In this document: in pieces, positions 13,358 to 25,041 of the stretch | How the letters are laid out: the number at the start of each line of letters is the position of its first letter | Position numbering within the stretch: the stretch's first letter is position 1 | DNA from: Sclerotinia nivalis | Lineage: Eukaryota; Ascomycota; Leotiomycetes; Helotiales; Sclerotiniaceae | Reading direction: 5' to 3' | NCBI GenBank assembly: GCA_029531795.1 | Contig: JAPEIS010000015.1 | Coordinates: forward strand, 806,001 to 870,000 | DNA: 64,000 bases | Notes under the pieces: generated by a model | The model's input: the letters and a program-made list of their open reading frames with translations, nothing else | Databases searched by the model: none | What the model was told of the DNA's origin: nothing | Made by a program: the position numbers and the translations under genes

Positions 13358-14947
13358 ATGGAATCAATTATTCTTCCTTCACCGGATCTTCACGATGTAA
13401 TTGGAAAAAATCTACAAGACGTTCCCGATAAATCAAACGGAACCTTAAATCGAGCAAGATTGGCTTCATTCTCAACAACTCGAGATTCGAGTATTTCATG
13501 GGGTCGACGGCATCACCATGGTTCTTGGTTACATTCCTTAGGGTGTGCTAGTATCATGACTCTCTGTCCTCTAATTGTTATATTTTATTGGATCGCACTC
13601 TCACGATTCAATGGTTCTTTAACTTCAACATACAAAACAATGGCAATGATGGGGCCTGTCAATTTCTTATGGCAACATGCACCACGAGGAAATATGAGAA
13701 CGAATGTTGGTTATGGCGCTTGGTTGTTATTTCAAGCAATTCTTTATCAATTTTTACCTACAAAATTGAGTTCAGGTCAGCTTACTCCAGCTGGATATCT
13801 TCTCAAGTATCGTACGAATGGTCTTTCAGCTTGGATTGTCACACATGCTTTGTTTCTCATTTCGTCATGCTGTGGACTTTTAGATCCAGCAATCCTGGCA
13901 AAACATTGGCAGGCATTATTGATCTCAGTCAATGTTTATGGATTTCTACTATCTGGATTTGCTTATTTGAAAGCTCATTTGAGTCCAACTCATGAAGGCG
14001 ATCGAAAATTCAGTGGTCAGTTTCATTCATGATGGATTCTTGGAATGTGATATTAACACGTGACAGGATCTATTTTGTACGATTTGTATATGGGAATTGA
14101 ATTGAATCCTAGATTCGGAAAGCACTTTGACTTCAAATTGTTCCACAATGGTCGACCTGGGATAATTGCTTGGACTCTCATGTATGTCATTATCTAATCA
14201 CATTGATTACCCCTTCAATCTGCACTTCCTTTTTCCTGCGTCATTCTCTAACTAACCTAACTTCTATATAGTGACATGTCCTTCATTGCATATCAATATC
14301 AAATCCATGGATATATCACTAATTCCATCCTTCTGAGCACTTTTCTCCATATTTTGTACGTTGTGGACTTCTTCATCAACGAAGATTGGTATCTTCGAAC
14401 CATTGATATTTGTCATGATCACTTTGGTTTCTACCTCGCCTGGGGATCTATGGTGTGGCTACCTTCTATGTATACCCTTCAAACTCAATATCTCTCAATA
14501 AATCCTCACTCCCTATCACCTCTTGGCGCCATGACGATATTCGCCTTAGGCGTTAGTGGCTACGTTCTCTTCCGCAGCGTCAACCACCAAAAGGATCTTG
14601 CCCGTCGCACTAAAGGAAAGTGTCAACTCTGGGGTGCTCCAGCTGATGTTCTACGCGTTACTTACCGAACCAAAGATGGTAAGGAACATGAGAGCATTCT
14701 TCTTTGCTCCGGTTGGTGGGGTATGGCTAGACATGTCAACTATCTAGGCGATCTTATCCTTTCCTATTCCATGTGTGCGGCTTGCGGTATCAATAATTTG
14801 CTACCATGGACTTATGCGATCTTCATGACGATATTGTTAATTCATCGTTGCTGGCGGGATGAGGAAAGGTGTTCGAAGAAATATGGCAAGGGTTGGGAAA
14901 CTTATTGTCAGAAAGTTAGGTGGGTTATTGTGCCTGGTATCTATTGA
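13358..14947 (+). CDS. Sterol reductase of the ERG4/ERG24 family, DHCR7-like
   Basis: Predicted polytopic ER membrane protein that reduces a sterol ring double bond with NADPH. Exons 13358-14015, 14067-14181 and 14272-14947 give 482 residues. Both splice junctions sit inside conserved sequence ([15 protein letters not shown] and WTL|IDMSF). Family marks are [58 protein letters not shown], the carboxy-terminal [17 protein letters not shown] and [19 protein letters not shown], and a final PGIY. The pattern [17 protein letters not shown], the ICHDHFG block and the RDEERC ending match vertebrate and plant 7-dehydrocholesterol reductase better than fungal C-14 (Erg24) or C-24(28) (Erg4) reductases. 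That assignment rests on my memory of the families. If right, it would act on delta-7 sterols such as ergosterol or its precursors. Confidence 0.85.
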
Positions 14948-17262
14948 TACATGCACATATGCGAGTGGATGAGAAGAGGATTGAATTCCAGGGCAATGGG
15001 TAGTAGGTGGGGTATATGACTAGATGATGGATCATTTTGGGCCCGGGAGTATATGGAGGTCAAGGAATGAAGAGCAACACGAAATATTCCATGAGGCATA
15101 ATCGAGCAATAGATGGGGCTGAGGTATGTATATGGAGAGTAGCATCACAGATAGAATGGATGACGTAAAGGGAAGGAAAGGAAAGGAAAGGAAAACGGAA
15201 AAGTCAAAAATTGATAGATGGATCGATGGGATGAAAGAGGTAGTGCGGCATGAATGGAGCAAATAGACCTTAGACACACAAAGTAATAAAATTAGATTGC
15301 CTCAACTTCCTAGAATTATCTTTTCATCGCCTCGTTTAAGAAATCTCTTGGTGATATTTGGGAGAAGTAATTTGATGATAGCTGATAATCTAGACTTGAT
15401 TTATCCGATGAGAGTTAGAGATGGGAGTTAGAGATGGGAGTTGGAGATGGAAATGGAGATGGGAATTGGATTATAATCTATATGGATAAAAAATAAGATG
15501 AGCTGAAGTAGCTTCTTACAAGAGTGAGAAACCTTTTTGTCCATAACTTTGTGTATACTCGTTACAGACAGTAACCGCCAAGCAAAGACCACCTCCTCCA
15601 TGTATAGAGGAACGGTATAGCATTCCGTCTGAAACGGATATCATTTCCCTACAACCCGATTCTGCGGATATGCTAAATCTTTGCCTCTGGCCAACACTTT
15701 TACACCTAAACGTACCATCCGAATAGATCTGTCATAACACTTAATTCAAAAGCATATATATCCAGCTTCGAAACCAGCCGAATATCACAAAAATGCGAAT
15801 ACTAAATATTGGGATTCACACCCCGGAGAAATACGAATGAGGTTTCATACAATGTTCACACGCAGTCGGGAAAGATCGATCAGCTTTCATTTCCCGTGGG
15901 TTGACCGAGTCCCGGATCAAGCTCACATTATGGCATGAAGTGCCGCGTTTCTGATTCCGAGACAGTGCAGTGCATTGCAGTGCAGTGCAGTGATTCCGAC
16001 AGCTTGGGAGTCGGAAATGAGCTCGGTCTTTTATCGTTCGATACTTTTGTATTATCGTATGGTTGTGATGTCTATAATGGGCGGCGGGGGGTTTCATTTA
16101 TATGATGGGACATACCTAGTAGTGTTAAGTAAGGCACAAAATTGTTTTCTGTCTTCTTCAAGATGCAGGATGTAAAGTAATATTGGGTTGGGGTTGAGCT
16201 CGGCATTTGATCATTGATGATGGATGTTATTTAGCATTTAGCATCCCTGGACATCAGAGGACTAGGGTTCCTGGCCTAAAATGTCTACTTACTCAGATTT
16301 CATGTTCAATAGACCTGAGGGAATTTATGGATTGTTGATCACTGGTAAGATTACATTCACTTACTTCATCAAAAGCACCATGAAGCTCAAAGTCTGTATT
16401 TCATACTCGAGGATTTGGAAGAGGAAGTCTCCTCCGAGACTTATTCTATTACACATGTGCCAGCATATTTGTTCACTGCTTTCAAACTTAGCTCAAACAT
16501 CTTTTGAGTCTATGGTGCATGAATAAGTAACTTGACAGTGTACACATCCGGTTTTGGTGTCAACATGCTTCTGAGATGAACAAGGTACTTGTACCGAGTA
16601 CTTGGGATTTTAATATGGGATGGGTCCTTAACGCCGTACACCACACAATCGCATCTAAATGAAGATCCAACATTTTTATCTCGCATGGAGGACTATGCAT
16701 ACATCTGGACCATGATCCCCCACGCCCAGAACCCAGGATAAAATAAGGCTTTATATGTGCCTAACTAGAATCAGCGCGGGTAATATGTACCGCATATCCT
16801 GTTATGAGTCCTCGTCTTATATTCTTTACTTCCCATAAACATATCTTGATCTTAACGCCAGGCTTGACCGATCTTCTGGGACTTCCTTACCAATAACATT
16901 GTATCGCCATATGCCTAGTACCCGTTAAATCGATCGAGCCACTTTCATCACAACGTCTGCCTTTTGGACTCACTTGTTATTTCTTTACAATGTCTCAGCA
17001 GCCGAATTGTAGTCTTCTCTCGCCGTCGAATCATAGTATCATATTCATCATAAGTGTATGACTACAAGGAAACCAATCAATAAATCGCCAAGTCGTATGC
17101 AAAATTCACCACCAGACTGTCACTATACCTAACATTATATTGGTCCCGTCTACCGTTCGCTAGCTACTCGAGAGACTTGAGTTTTTGGACTTTCAACTTC
17201 TAGTACAGTTCCTCTTCAAAAACATACCACTCATTCTTCAAGCCGACAATCGTTGAACCATC
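14948..17262. other. Intergenic, 2.3 kb with several short tandem repeats
   Basis: No gene is supported. It holds a (GGAAA)n run at about 15170-15194, a 13-bp minisatellite at 15412-15462 and a (GCAGT)n run at 15963-15992. The right part must include the promoter of the phosphate transporter. I looked for CACGTG, the core of Pho4/NUC-1 sites, and did not see one in this stretch. Confidence 0.5.
15412..15462. repeat. 13-bp minisatellite
   Basis: Two identical copies of GAGTTAGAGATGG are followed by one copy with a single change and one more diverged copy. Noncoding, between the sterol reductase and transporter genes. Confidence 0.75.
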
Positions 17263-19906
17263 ATGAATGTCCTTCCAGAGCCAGCTCTGCCCTTTCCTAA
17301 ACACAATACGAAAACATGCGGTGGTAATGCTGCTTTTCATAATTTCAACAATGATTATTCTCATATCATCAATCCGAATTACAGGAGGAGGTTAGCTTTG
17401 TCTGAAATCGATAAGGTGTGTATGACTTTATGGTCTAGTCTTGAGGCTCGGATGTAACATGAAAGCCCCCGTACTTGCAGTTGCTCGAAGTCTTTTCCTA
17501 TTTCCATCATTGTTTTTCAACTCGCCTTGACGCGTTTCGTGGAGCTGTAACTAATCTAGTATAGGTTCCTTTTGGTTGGTATCACATTCGCGCTGTTGTG
17601 GTGGCAGGCATTGGATTCTTCACGGATTCATATGACATATTTGCTAGTACGTCCCATCAATGACCTAAGCTACTTCAAAGCTAACATCCTCAAGTCAATC
17701 TTATTACATCAATGCTCGGTATGGTCTATTGGCAAGGTGATCCTACTACCGGTGGCAATTATGGTGTTCTCCCCACAGGTATCAATACAGCAATTAAAGC
17801 CGCTACTTCTGGTGGTGCAGTCATCGGTCAAATTGGATTCGGATGGTTGGCGGATTTCATTGGACGAAGAAAAATGTATGGTGTCGAACTGGCTATTATT
17901 ATACTTGCTACACTTGCTCAAAGCTTGAGTTCACGTAGTCCGGCTATTAGCATGACTGGTGTGTTCATCTTTTGGAGAGTTGTGATGGGTATAGGTATTG
18001 GTGGTGACTATCCAATGTCAGCTGTTATTACTTCAGAGTAAGATCCTTTCTTTTTCCGATTGAATATTTAGCGTTTTAGATGTATCTAGGCCTCTACTAT
18101 CACAACTTCAGTAGGTCTTCAGGAGTTTGACACTTAGCCTTTGCTTTTGTGGATCTCCTTTAAGTCTTGCAAATATTCAGGATAATATTTTCATTCCCTT
18201 TTATGCATTCTGACTTTCATTTGACGTAATACTGATATTTTCATAGGTTTGCTCCAACACGATGGAGAGGAGGTATGATGGCCGCGGTATTTTCAATGCA
18301 AGGCGCCGGTCAATTTGCTGCTGCTCTCGTCGCTCTTATAACCACATTCGCTTTCAAAAAGTCCTTTATGAATACTTCGAGCACATTCGATACTTGTGGT
18401 CCAGTTTGTCAACTCGCTGCCGATAGAGCATGGCGTATAATTGTGGGATTCGGAGCCGTTCCAGCTTGTTTCGCTCTTTATTACCGAATCACGATTCCTG
18501 AAACTCCACGATATACTTTCGATGTAGCTCATGATATTGAAAAGGCGGATGCAGATATTAAAGCATATGTGAAAAATGACGCGGAAGGAGAAGTTGATCC
18601 TGTTTTACAACAACAGACGAAAAAGGATCACGGTCATCATCTGTCAGAGCCGAGCGCTTCTTGGTCTGATATATTTCATTACTTTTCTCAATGGAATCAC
18701 GCCAAAATTCTTATAGGCACCACGCTTTCCTGGTTCTTTCTCGATCTGGCATACTATGGACTCGGTTTAAATGCCAGTACGGTATTAAATGCAATTGGCT
18801 ATGGTACCGGTCCCACACTGTACCACATTTTGCTACACACTGCAACGGGTAATTTGGTACTAGTATGCGCCGGTAGTATACCAGGATATTGGCTCAGCGT
18901 CTTCACAATCGACACGATTGGACGCAAACCCATACAAATATTCGGCTTCGCCATTCTCACCCTCATATTCTGTATCATTGGCTTTCTATACAATTCTTTA
19001 TCTAGAGGTCCTCTCCTCGCTTTATATGTCCTGGCTCAGATATTCTTCAATTTCGGTCCGAACACCACAACTTTCATCATCCCAGGTGAATGTTTCCCTA
19101 CGAGATATAGATCCACAGGTCATGGTTTAAGTGCCGCAAGTGGTAAAATCGGCGCTATCATCGCACAGGTTATCTCACAACCATTGCTTACAAAAGGTGC
19201 TCCGGATCCTCTGCACTGTCAAGGAACACAATGTTCCCCATGGCTTAATCACCTCATGCAAATCTTCGCACTGTTCATGCTATGCGGTACAATCATCTCT
19301 TTCCTCATCCCCGAAACCACAGGTCGAACCCTGGAGGAATTATCCGGCGAATCGAAACCTTCTCTTGATGTTATCGCATCAACTGATCCTTCATTCTGGA
19401 CTCGCTGTAATCCCTTTCGTGGTGGTAAACCCGCGGGTTTTTCAGAAAATCTCCTACATACGAGAAGTCGGAATCGCATGCCCAGGTCACCGGGTATATG
19501 TATCAGGGGGAAACGTGAACGCGTGGGTATTATGACGAGTGCGGAATTTTTACCGCGGATTCATGGTGATGGTGATGGTGATGGTTGCGGGGGTTCGGGT
19601 CGTTGTTATGATCATGATCTTATGGGGGGTACTTGTGATGATTCTGGGATTCTGAGGAGTGGTCTTGCGAGGAGTGAGAGTGGTGATACGAGGGATACGA
19701 GGGAAATGGGGGAAATGGGTGCAGAGAGTTATACGCATGAATTTGGCGAGGAAAGGATTGATAGAGCGGGTGCTGCGGGATATGGATTAAATGGAGGGGT
19801 TTTGCCGGATTGGGGTGCGGGGTGGCGGGTTCAGAGGGAATTTCGAAGAGAGGGGGAGAAAGTGGAGAATATTGAGTTGATGGATGTGAGAAGATTGTTG
19901 AGGTGA
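17263..19906 (+). CDS. Pho84-like inorganic phosphate transporter (MFS)
   Basis: Plasma-membrane H+/phosphate symporter of the major facilitator superfamily. Exons 17263-17415, 17565-17646, 17695-18037 and 18247-19906 join in frame to 745 residues. The family is marked by FGWYHIRAVVVAGIGFFTDSYD (residues about 54-75), ADFIGRRKMYG, and the PHS signature GGDYPMSA (residues 181-188). Later come FAPTRWRGGMMA, PETPRYT, GPNTTTFIIPGECFPTRYRSTGHGLSAASGKIGA and the PETTGRTLEELSGE that usually closes the transport domain. Yeast Pho84 is 587 residues. Here about 180 residues follow: a Gly/Asp/Arg/Glu-rich tail containing an alternating GDGDGDG run, presumably cytoplasmic. The third intron (about 209 bp) is long for this window. 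The start at 17263 gives a 50-residue hydrophilic N-terminus. Confidence 0.9.
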
Positions 19907-22900
19907 ATGTTTGTTTGTTTGTGTTTATGGAGTTTGTTCATGTTTAGGGAGTTTTCAGCTGCTGGTTTGAGTGGGGGGTTGATTAGGGAGAACAAAAAAG
20001 TGCGTGCGGAGTAAGATCTTACATATGCATACTACATATGCATACCACATATTGTATGAACATACATCGAATAAAATAATAAATAAAGCACATAGGATCA
20101 TAAAAGTCTCGCGAGATGTTTGGCCTCGATAAAGTAATCACCTTATTTCCATCTGTGGATTGAAAATCTAAAGCGGATGAAGAATTGAAAAGTCAACATC
20201 TTATTGTGTTCATGTTGTTAAGGATCTGTAATCAACCCCCGCGTTCGATGATTGAGGCATAGGTCCAGTTGCTGGAATGGACTTCTGAGAGCATTTGATC
20301 GCCCTGACTAAATGCAACGAACAAAGCTGCTGGGTGAATGGGTGATGAGATCTCCTAGCCTATCATTATGTTACCAGCGCCGGGGTAAAATGGCTCTGTG
20401 TTGCTGTTTGTAGACTAAGTAAGGTAGGATAAAGATGGTTCTTCAGTGTTCTGCGTATATGATCTGTAATCATCTAGAATCGCTGTCCGCTCGAACTCCG
20501 AAGGATAATTACAATGTATTGATGGTACGATTGGTAAAATATTCCCTTGTGCAGCAGTAGCACCAGTAACATGCTGCACCAATTGCGAACGCCCGGTATA
20601 TTCGAAACATTTTTCCTGTGGTGCCACCAAACTTGCAAAATTGAGATTCATAAAGTCGAATTCAGGCACAAATACCATCGATGAGAGCTGTGATTTACAA
20701 GGGCAGAATGAACATTAAGCGTGTCAGGCGTCAAGATGGATGAAATTGGGGTCAACCTGTGAAATATCAAGATTAGTTTTATTGTTAGTTAGAAGATGCA
20801 GCCTCGCTGTTTGCATAAATAAGAATCATAATTACAAAAAGATCACTGCCATAGGAAACAACCATGATTTAATGCGCCACAATGAGACGTTGCTGTTCTG
20901 AAGAACAGAAAAGGCATTATCAATATCAGCTACGCGAACACCAAGCTCTTGCAATTGTTAATGCACGCCAAAACTTGCATGTATGAAACCGTGACTGCTA
21001 AGAAGAGCATTGATTGTACCAGAAACGCTAATGCGTCCCTGACCGCAGATTGAACTGTTGTCTCGATACTTTTCTGAAGATGGAATGATATTCCTCTGTC
21101 GGCGCGACATTGCCATCGAGATGGCTATAAAAGAGGTGGTGAACGAGCGACAGAAGAATTCCACCGAAAAATGCTAGAATTATGGTCAGGGGAGTAACTT
21201 AGGTAGATATTGTTCTGAAACTGTGAGAATTCCTAATAAGTTATTAAAACACTTAATAATATTTACCGAACCAATAGTTATATGATCACGTGATATATTA
21301 ATAATATGATTTCATATTATTAAATTTTATTATTATATAAAATTTCGATCATATATCATATCAGAATGATTTATAATGGAATAGAATGAAATGGAAGCAT
21401 ATAGAATTTTCTTATTCTCAGATTGAATACTATTGGTTATTATTTCCTTTTATTATATAAAATGATTCTATAAGATTCGATTTAAATCGATCTTATTTAT
21501 AATCATAGAATAGTGTAGAATCTCATTAAAATCTATAAATACGAAGATCTTCTTCAAAGAATTCTTCGAAAAAAAAAAAAAAAAATAAGCAGATAAAAAA
21601 TTCAATATTCAATATATATATAATTCTGACTTCAATATTCTATTGTTCATATATTCGATCACTCCTAAGCTAAATACGACTAAGTCTTCCACTATTATAA
21701 TAAATAATATTATAGTATTATTATTATATTATTTATTATTATCCGATCAACCTCCTACGAGAGAAACATTGCCAGAAGTGGTGTACTGTGGTAAATAATT
21801 TCTAGACTAAGCCTTGCTAACAGAACAGTATTGAAGATTCATTAAATGTTCTCTCTAAAGTCTCGTTTTCTGTATTTGAGTTTTCAGCGTGGCATAACTA
21901 ATAATGTTTGAATGTGACAGACACAACTGAAAATGTTCAAACTATTGACTTCACCGAACCTCTGTTAAAAATCTATCACAAAAGTCCTTCAAAAGCATGA
22001 CCAAGAATCCCTCAGCATTTCAAGGTACCGTATGTATGAACTTTGCCTCAATGGTAGCACACATTTATCCGGCCTCAGACCATCATCGTCTAACAATACA
22101 AGATATTGAACATCCATTATCATATTTCAAATGGAACGCATGACTTTCGGCGACGAGACCATGGGGTTACAGCCTTGCCTCACCCCTTAAATAATAAAGC
22201 GAAGCCTTCTCTGAGACCATAATTTGATCGAGCCTTAACCATGTATCCAACATGAATAAACCACATAATGTATTTACAAGAATGCTCAAATTCAGTGAAA
22301 ATCACTTGGATTCTTTTGGGAAGGAACGGATACAGCCAAGCATATGTAATGATTCTCTCCTTATCTAGCGAAAGCTGTGTGCCTCTGTCTACGACGGCCT
22401 TGTGAATAATGTGCTGTCCTAAAGTCAGAAGTTTGATGCGACAGATCTTCTGGTCCCGCGTAATCGAAAAAGTGTGATGGGCGAAATCATTATATGTGGA
22501 AGGAATTCGGACTAAACTATTCGTCCAAAAAGACATCTTAAACGATATCTTACGATATTACTCGAGTACCAATCGATGATGGATTCATCTTCTGCTCGGT
22601 ACAGTCTGCCTTGAAAGGGACCAAAGTGAATCCAGAGCTACACTGGGGCCTGCAATGCAACTACCATCGTCCATCCTGTGCCTCTAAACTCACGGTATTG
22701 ACGTTGAGAAATCAGTGTGGAGATTTCTATGGGATGTTGCAGAAGAGCTGGCGTCTTGGGTGTGGTCACGTTACCAATGATTCTGATCTAGTACCCACAT
22801 TTTTGTTTTCCCATTATCTCAACCGCTTCAGCGGCATCATCATGACCCCTTCTGCTAAAAGGACATCGATCCACTAACGGTATGCGCGGTACGATAAGTT

Positions 22901-23101
22901 CTGAGTATGTATTCAGTAACTCATCTGGTATGGTTGTTCACAACACTGAATTGAAGCGCACATTTACCACTCAATAGGCTTATCGGCGCGAGTTCCTGAT
23001 TCCCGTGCCAACCTTGTTCATCATGAAACGTCTATGAATATCAAAGATGGCGATGATTTACTTTTGCACTGTATCAAGTCTTCACTTGCCAATCATGAGG
23101 C
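19907..23101. other. Intergenic, 3.2 kb, contains AT-rich island
   Basis: No gene is supported with confidence. Short frames at 20415-20678 and 22180-22536 (minus strand; the latter 118 codons, starting at an ATG) have no recognised domain. The segment 21180-21760 is strongly AT-rich and is listed separately. The right end must contain the GT90 promoter. Confidence 0.45.
21180..21760. repeat. AT-rich island, possible decayed repeat
   Basis: About 580 bp of very AT-rich DNA with many TTATTA/TAATAA stretches, a 17-A run near 21571 and no open frame. Such islands in filamentous ascomycetes often are transposon remnants altered by repeat-induced point mutation. I could not match it to the two retroposon copies near 55 and 63 kb. 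Confidence 0.45.
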
Positions 23102-24542
23102 ATGGCGTACCGTTCCAGAAGCCCTATTCACATTGGCATAATCCTCTTGATTGTTCTTGTTTGTATTTACCTGTATGATAAGCAGTCTACGAATCTGCGA
23201 TCATCAATCCTTCAGTTCTCAGTCGACGAGCAGAAGCCTTCTGCGGACATTCTTCAGTCACTTTCTTTGGCGGAGCACCTATGCGCGGCAACTTTCCCAG
23301 GCTTGACGAAGGAGATTGACGATGCAGTGGCTCGAGGACCATTTCCGCTGAAGAGACAGCCGGATCACCGTACAGGGCTTGTGCAAGGAAGAATAAAGGA
23401 TGGAAAGGTCATATTCGACCACTGAAACATTCATCTTGCTAGCTATATTGACTGTCAGATCCAGGTATATATCATTTCTGCGGACCCGAGCCTTTCCCGG
23501 AATATGCTTCAGGTTTGTCTCTTCCTCCTCTATATCGTTCGCACATGGTCTGATAATCATATTACAGGAGCGAGATTCTGTTCTACATCAATTCCACCGT
23601 GCCATTATTACCTCTCCGTCTCCTCTTCCAAACACTATTTTCGCATTCAATATACTCGATACCCCCATGAATAACTCTTGGGCATTCTCTAGATCGAATG
23701 ACCCTCATATCGAGAACGGGAACTATTGGGTTATGCCGCACTTTAGTTTTTGGTCCTGGCCGTTATCATTCATTGGTACCGTTGATCAAGCATTATCTAA
23801 AATTGAGCACATAGAGAAGAACACACAATGGACCGAGAAAATCGATAAAGCAGTATGGAGAGGAACGGGTTGGTTCAATACAGTCGGTAATAAAGACTTG
23901 CGACCAGGCCTAATTCAAAAGGGAAAAGAGAAGGAATGGGCAGATATAGAAGCTCTCAAGTGGAACACAAACAGCGAAAGTGCCGAAAATGCTATTGGAA
24001 TCGAAGACTTTTGTAGGTACAAGTACATCGTTTATACAGAGGGCATAACCTACTCCGGGCGCCTACTCTTCCATCAGGCGTGTGCTTCCATTATTCTCAC
24101 ACCACCACCAACGTATCTACTTCACAATACACATTTCATGCGTCCCATATTTTCAAGCTCATTTTTTCCGGGGCGTGAGGAATCTCCGAAAACCGGATAT
24201 GATTGGGAAACTCGTTGGCCTAAAACATACGGACCAAGTGAAGCGAACATCATATTCGTTGAACCCGACTGGTCAGATCTCGAGGAAACAATCATGTATC
24301 TACGAAAGCATCCTGAGATAGCTACTGGTATTGCTGAAAGACAAAGAGAACTATTCACCAAGTACTTGTCCCCTGCCTCCGAGACTTGTTATTGGAGAGC
24401 TCTTATACGAGGATGGAGCAAAGTTGCTGAACCTTATTACGAGGATAATGGTTGGGCGGGATGGGATGCTGAGGGACCGGAAAATGGTGAAGGTATGAGA
24501 TGGGAAACTTTTAGCTTACTTGGGAAAGTATCTCAGAATTGA
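23102..24542 (+). CDS. Glycosyltransferase family 90 (CAP10-like)
   Basis: Type II membrane glycosyltransferase of the GT90/CAP10 group, expected in the Golgi and transferring xylose or a related sugar. Exons 23102-23407, 23465-23512 and 23568-24542 give 442 residues. The 16-codon middle exon is needed to restore the conserved GKVYIISADPSLSRNML. Residues about 9-25 form one hydrophobic segment (HIGIILLIVLVCIYLY), a signal anchor. Catalytic-domain marks are SFSRSNDP-type sequence (WAFSRSNDPHIENGNYWVMP), KIDKAVWRGTGWFN (the WRG motif), ALKWNTNSE, and YKYIVYTEGITYSGRLLFHQACASIIL near the end, typical of the family's nucleotide-sugar binding part. Length fits small fungal members. Convergent with the next gene. 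Confidence 0.88.
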
Positions 24543-25041
24543 AAGTTTTTCCTTTTGCCGAAGATGAGGATTGGTATTGGGGATTAGGGGTTCACTCATA
24601 TATGTAGAAAGATTCCCGTAGTTTACAATTCAGGTTATCATCGATTAGCATAGGCCCTTTCACCATTTTGATCTATTTGAATTTTGAGCCCATGAAGCTT
24701 TCTAATGTTATATCGTCTTATTAATTCTCCCAAGTGGTATTCCTAACTGACGTACCTACACAAGTCCCCAGCTTGAAGAGAAGATATTCTCACGCCAAAG
24801 CACCCAGACGGGTAGCTTATTGCGTTTCCGCAATGGTTCGATGCGGAAGTTAAGGAGACTAGCATTTCTCTTGAATAAATTGAACGCTCCCTCATACGGA
24901 ATATCCATGTAAATTAAACTGTTGCAAAATGAAGAGATGAAAATTGAGTCATCAAAAAAGAAATACACGCCAACAAACTCCAAGCCAAATTTACTACTAC
25001 GCCAAAAGAAAGCGTCACCTTGAGACTATATCATGGAATCG
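24543..25041. other. Convergent intergenic spacer
   Basis: About 500 bp between two stop codons facing each other. It presumably holds both 3' untranslated regions. No gene or repeat is apparent. Confidence 0.5.

Noticed and set aside
15963..15992. (GCAGT)n tract considered as a CRISPR-like or regulatory array
   Set aside because: Simple pentamer repeats without spacers; an ordinary microsatellite in a eukaryotic genome.
22180..22536. 118-codon minus-strand frame
   Set aside because: Starts at ATG and has fair composition, but no motif, no introns and no neighbour support; not enough to call.
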